Shown here one piece after another: positions 55,101 through 61,100 of a stretch of 64,000 nt of DNA. The translations under genes were made by a program, and so were the position numbers. Each line of letters opens with the position of its first letter. The stretch's first letter is position 1. The DNA is from Eonycteris spelaea. Lineage: Eukaryota; Chordata; Mammalia; Chiroptera; Pteropodidae. The notes beneath the pieces were generated by a model that saw only the letters and a program-made list of their open reading frames with translations, was not told where the DNA came from and did no database searches. The stretch is from the NCBI GenBank assembly GCA_003508835.1, contig PUFA01000027.1, positions 7,378,001 to 7,442,000 of the forward strand. Reading direction: 5' to 3'.

Positions 55101-58100
55101 TAAAAAGTGTTAAACGTAACTTTTACAGGAAACCTTCTGGGGTCTAGTGAGCTAGAAAATTGTTGATTAGACTGGGTTAAACAGGTCTCTACACCCTGAG
55201 ATTTCTTTTTTTTTACTAACATGTCTGTGAATCTCTAGGAAAATGACTCAGATACTGCAATCCTATACTACTGTTTCCTATAGTATTTCACTGAATACGT
55301 GAGAAATAGATCTCCACATAGACTATAATTATAATGCATTTAAATTGGATTCATGTTTTGAACTGTACAGACTTTTAATATTTTTTAAAGCAAGCCTCTT
55401 TATGCCCATTTTCAGATATGAAAAACATGCAAAAGCAAAAAACCAAATTAGAAACAAAATCCCTCAAACTTATGAAAGTTCCTTGTTAAATTATTTTATA
55501 CTTTAAAGTTTTAAAGCTTTAAAGGTCAAACTTATGGCGAAAAAACAATGTGGATAAATTTCTTAATTTTTTTCCAAATGGCTATTTCAGAGACCATGAG
55601 AGAAGAAAGTTTTGTTTTTATGCAAATTAACTAAATTTCTTGCAAGGGATAAATTAACCTTCTGTGCAATATGAAGAAATGGGATAAACATGCAGAACAA
55701 ATACAAAGAAAGATTTCTCTTTAAAATTTAAATTTAAAATGCCCACACATATTTTTCTTGAAAATTTAAATGTATGTACGTACGTATGTATGTATGTATG
55801 TATGTGTATATGTATTTATTTCTTAGACGAGGCAACCTTTGGTTGACCTCACAGATTGCAAGGAACTTGTCCTCTTACAATCCTTTGTTTTTTATTTTTT
55901 ATGCCTACAGCACCTGGTCTTCCTAGGTGGTCTCTCAGCCAAGTACTAACCAGGCCCAACCCTGCTTAGCTTTCAAGATGAGACGGGATTGGGCTTGTGG
56001 CATGGCCATAGACTAAAATTTAAATTTAAAATGCTAGGCTACTTTTTGAGTCTACAGATATGACTTATTCTAATATATAATACCTTTTTCATGCATTTAT
56101 TTAAAAATTCCTATGTGTAAGCCTTGTTCACTACATGACCATTATGATAATGCTTTGAAGTAGACCTACATTTTAGTAATGAGACTACATTCAACTAATG
56201 GAATATAGAACTTTAAAATTACTTTGGATTTGCAGGGCTTTACTAATATAACAGGAATATATATGCAGATCCTTACAGATGTAAGAGTAAAAAAGCAGAA
56301 ATTGTTGATGAAAACAAAGATCAAATTTCTTTTTTGTTGTTGTTGTTGTAAATAATAAATCATCTTTGGCAGTTAAATTTATTTTAAGTAGAATACTTTC
56401 TTCCTAATATGCTGAAAAGAAAGCCCGATAAGGGTATAGGATAAATGGGAGGCTATGTTTTACAGCTGGGCTTGAGGGTATCTGTGGAGCCCAGTTTCAA
56501 AACCATATTATTAAGTAATAGATGAATTGAGGTCTCTGGGACACGGAGCACATAGAACTGAATGCTGAGACCAGAAGGTTTTTCATCATGCATCACATGA
56601 ATGGTAGCTGCAGGAAATTTTTCAAGGAAACTCTCTGTCTCTCATCACCTCCACAGTGTCCCTTCAGGGAGACTGTTCCAGAATAATGCTGGTATCCATG
56701 CCTTATTTAAATTCAACCCTAGGCAACTGTTTCCTTTTTGTACCTAAGGGTCCAGAATAGGCCTTTCCTTCTTTTCCTGGCTCTTTAAACCTGCAAATAT
56801 TACCTCAGGTAAAGTCTGTCCCTTACCTCCTGCCTCTCTTTTACATTTGAAAGGAAAAAAAGATCTCAATTGAGAATGACAACTGCAAAAGCAATACGAG
56901 CTGTACCTGTACTATGAAATGAAAGATTTAAACTCTGAAATGACTCAGACATTAAATAAATACCACCAACTGAAAAAGCTTTTCGGAGGCATCAGCACTC
57001 CATTTCAGCTTGTTTGTGAGACTCTGTTTGTTGCCTTTTCTGTTGGGTATCATTAAACATGCTTTTCCTCACATACGAGCATCCACTATGATAAGGAACA
57101 ATTTCTCATTCAATTTTGTTTCTAATTAACCTCTAATATTAAACTTACATAATCTTCTATAGAATTCCATTACTAAAAGTAATACATTCCAGTTATATTA
57201 TGGTTGAGTGGTCATGTAGGATGTAGGTTATCCTTAAAATCTACTCTCCCCATATTCATAATTATTTTTATTAGTTGTACCCTGAGTTGCATACAATGTC
57301 TTAAAAGTACAAGCTCCTGAACTAAAATCTATCTGTAAATTGAATACTACATGAATTTTAAAAAATTAAATTGGGCACTTGTATCACAAATACACTCCGG
57401 GATATATTTCTTTTTCAAGTTCTGATGATGATTTTTCATTGTTCTCATGAATTCTAATAGAAAACAATCCCTCACCTGTGGCATATGTACTACAGTCCCT
57501 GACTGATAAGGCAGCACCTGGTATTTACAGCTCCCTGCAGCAGCTAGGAGTGGTCATTGAAACATATACCAGCTTTGAAATCATCTGCATCACAACTATG
57601 GGAGGCTGGCGAAATAAAGATGTAGATGACTTAGGCTACTGAATGATAATATTAAAAGTTTCCATATAAGGGGAAGCTATAGTCATAATAGGAAAATATT
57701 TTATTAGAAGGCTTTTGTTTCACTTGTAAAATGTAAAGTGCTTCTTTTTAATTTTAAAATTTAGTGCTGTTGTGCAAACCAACTATAAAGCAAACCCAAT
57801 AAGAGCAACTTTAGGTGCCAGCAAGGGTTTTGCAAAATATCAAATTTTAATGGGCACACTTTGCATTCCACAGATGCTTCCAAAAGCAACTACTAAACCC
57901 ACTTATTAATGTGCAGAAGGTTCTCTAGAATATCATTCATAAACATAGTAGTCAAAGAAAGAAAACATGGCAGAATCAATACAAATCACAATATTTTAAT
58001 ATTAATGTTAAAGGAAAATTAATCTTACACTCCAAAGTCATTAGACAAATTACTCTGAACTATTAAAAGTGACTACAGTTAAAAGACAGGTTAAAATAAT

Positions 58101-61100
58101 TAAAAGGGGTAATGTGACCCCTCACCAAAAGTGTTACAACTGTCCGAATGCCAGGATGATGTCCAAAGGGCAGTACAAGGTCCTGATAATGTTAGAACCA
58201 TTGGACCGTGATTATTGACTGCACAAAGCAAAATGTGCACAAAGCAAAATGTGCACAGCACTTTAATAAAATAGGGTATTGTGTTTACCTATCAAGCAGT
58301 AAATAAATCCAGAGCCCTCTCTTATTTCTCTGTCTGAACTGAAAAGGCTTCCCCAAGGGCAATCATTAAATTGCTAATATTTTTTCCACAGAAGTCCTAC
58401 AGGCTCATTCTGCTTTCAGAATCATACCTAAATAAGCATTCATCTAATGAAGATCCATTCTTATAAATTTCAAACATTTCTTAATGTTCTCTTTCCCACA
58501 ACTGGCAATCGAGTAAATATCTTATGGGAGGTATTGATTGTTTTGCCCAAGAAAACATTCGACTGTGGTTCTCTAGGAAGTGATCTTCACAGGCCTTTCC
58601 CACCAAGGTTCAAGCTCATAATCCCTACCAGACCCTTTGAGTATTTGTAAGATGCAATGAAGTACACTTTAAATGTGTAATACATCTCTCCCCCTGGAAA
58701 ACCTTTTGTAATACAGATTCTGACTCAGCAGGTCTGCAATGTGGGCTGAATTTCTGCATTTCCAATGGTTTCCTTGTGATGTCTATGCTGCTAGTCTGTA
58801 GACCACATTTTGAGTAGCAAGGGCTCAGACCTCAGTTTGGCAAGTGACGGCCTAGGATGGCAGCTTGCTTTTGCAAATAAAGTTTTATTAGAACACAGCA
58901 TGCCATTCACTTACATATTGTCTACGACTGTTTTCATGCTGTAACAGCAGAGTGGGATAGGTGTGACAGAGACCGTCTGTCCTGCAGAGCCTAAAATATC
59001 TGTCATTTGGCCTTTTAGGAAAACATTTGGTCACAAGTAACTTAACCTAATAGCTGATTCTTGAGTTTCCTTATGGTCTCTCCATGTTGCCAAGTATTTA
59101 ATAGAGATCAACAGCAATATATTACTTTTAGGTGATAGCAGAACTATGCATATGAAACAGTGTGGGCTCAGGAAAAATGTCATAAGATACCAGATAAGCT
59201 TTTCTGCTTACTTGATGTTAACAGATATTAACATCACAAATATAATTAAGTCCAATTTTAGAATATTTGTTATAGTGCATTATGGCTTAACTTGCCTAGG
59301 AGAATCACAAAGACAAATTTGCTGAGGGTAAAGACGAAGAGAACTGTTTGAAAGGAATTACGTAGCTCATAGCACTCAAGCGAGCATCTGGCATTTTTAC
59401 ACTTTATCCAATTCACCTTCAAAGTATCCCTTTTAGATACACCAAATAGAAATGTTGTTCCTTATTTCTTCAAGCAAAGGTGTGTGGAACAAAGAGAGTT
59501 AAATAAACATCCCACATTCTCAGTTAACACACAGGTTGGGAAACAGGTTTACACAGGTTGTATAAACACAGGTTGAGAAAATGCAAGTTTTCACAATTAC
59601 TAATATAAACCAAGAGCTGTTTAAATTTAGTACTGTACAAGTCCGCAATTCTGCATAAGCTTTGAATGGCAATAAAGAGACTTGCCATATTGATATTACC
59701 AGACTAATTCAGTGGAGTGGATACGTGGCTATTATTTCTCCTCCCATTTAGTGGGTAGGGAGAGCACAAATATTTGATGAATATCATATAGGAAGTTTGT
59801 GGCATGTATACTCTTATTACAAAGGTCTTAGTTGTTTTCAACAATCTGTCTGATTATTTCCCAGAAATGCGACACAATGGGAAGGACACTGTTTATAAAA
59901 CAAAAAGTATCCAAGCCTTAATTGTGGGTCAAACACAACTATAATAATTTTCTCCAGCTCTGTACTCATTCATTCTTTCTACAAATATTTATTGAGCATC
60001 TACCGTTCTAGGTGCTTGGGATACATTAGTGAATAAAATAGCCCAGGATACCCTCATCAATCTACATTCATCATGTGCAGGATATAAAACAAAAAATAAA
60101 CATGATATATAAGTAAATTATATGGTATGTTATAGAGTGAAGCATACTTTAGAAATACAAAAAGTAGAGCAGGATAAGTGGTTTTAGGAGAGGAGGGTAG
60201 GGTTGAGGGGCAGCATGATAAAATTCTATCACTTATGGTTAAATGGAAATTTTGCATATATGCATCTTGCATAAGCTAGGTTACATCTAAGATTCTTCAA
60301 AATATCAAAGTTAAAATAAATAATATAACTTAAAAAGTTCCAGAAATTCTACTCTTTGTTCTGGGAAGCTTTTAAAAGTGATTACCCTAAGAAGTACCTA
60401 GTACTATGTGGTTAAGCACTCAATAAATTTCTAGTGAACTCATCAATTAAGATCTTAGAGGATCTAGCAGTGAGTAGAAAATGTTTGATTTAGCAGTGAG
60501 TAGAAAATGTTTTTGAGTGATTTAAACACAGTTGCTATAGTGACACCATACAAGATTTCATACCAAAAGTAAATGTATATAGTTTGTATTAGTTTTTAGG
60601 ATAAATGTCAAAAGTGTATTTATATATCAACATTTGTGCAGAAACTATATTTAATACTATGTATAAGGATGGATGAACATTTATGTGGCTCCCAACGTAT
60701 ACTTTAAGATCTGATTTGGGGAGTACAGGTATATATCACTTTTCAGTAGAGTCTACTATTATGCGGAATTCCAGACATAATAGAATTGCACCTCAAGTTT
60801 AAGACATTAAAATATTGGTGACCACATGGGAAATGGTCTAAAATAATATAAGCTGGTGAAAGTCAAATTGCTTTGTCAGTATAATAACTGATAATATGAT
60901 CTAGAGATGGACAACACAAATTAAACAGAAATGTCCTAAGGCCATTATTGAACAGGGGATTAGTGACTTTGCTTTGCATACATGTGGGGATCAATTCTAT
61001 ATTTAAATCAAAAGTAGGAAGAGACTTTTTCTTGAAAGTCACTTTAAAATCCCATTTCTACCTTCCATCTGCAAAGCTGATTTGGCCGAGAGAAGGCAGT

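Noticed and set aside
55902..56013. Functional 5S rRNA gene
   Set aside because: Numerous substitutions, a deletion in the first helix region, a fused unrelated body and target-site duplications show a retroposed SINE.
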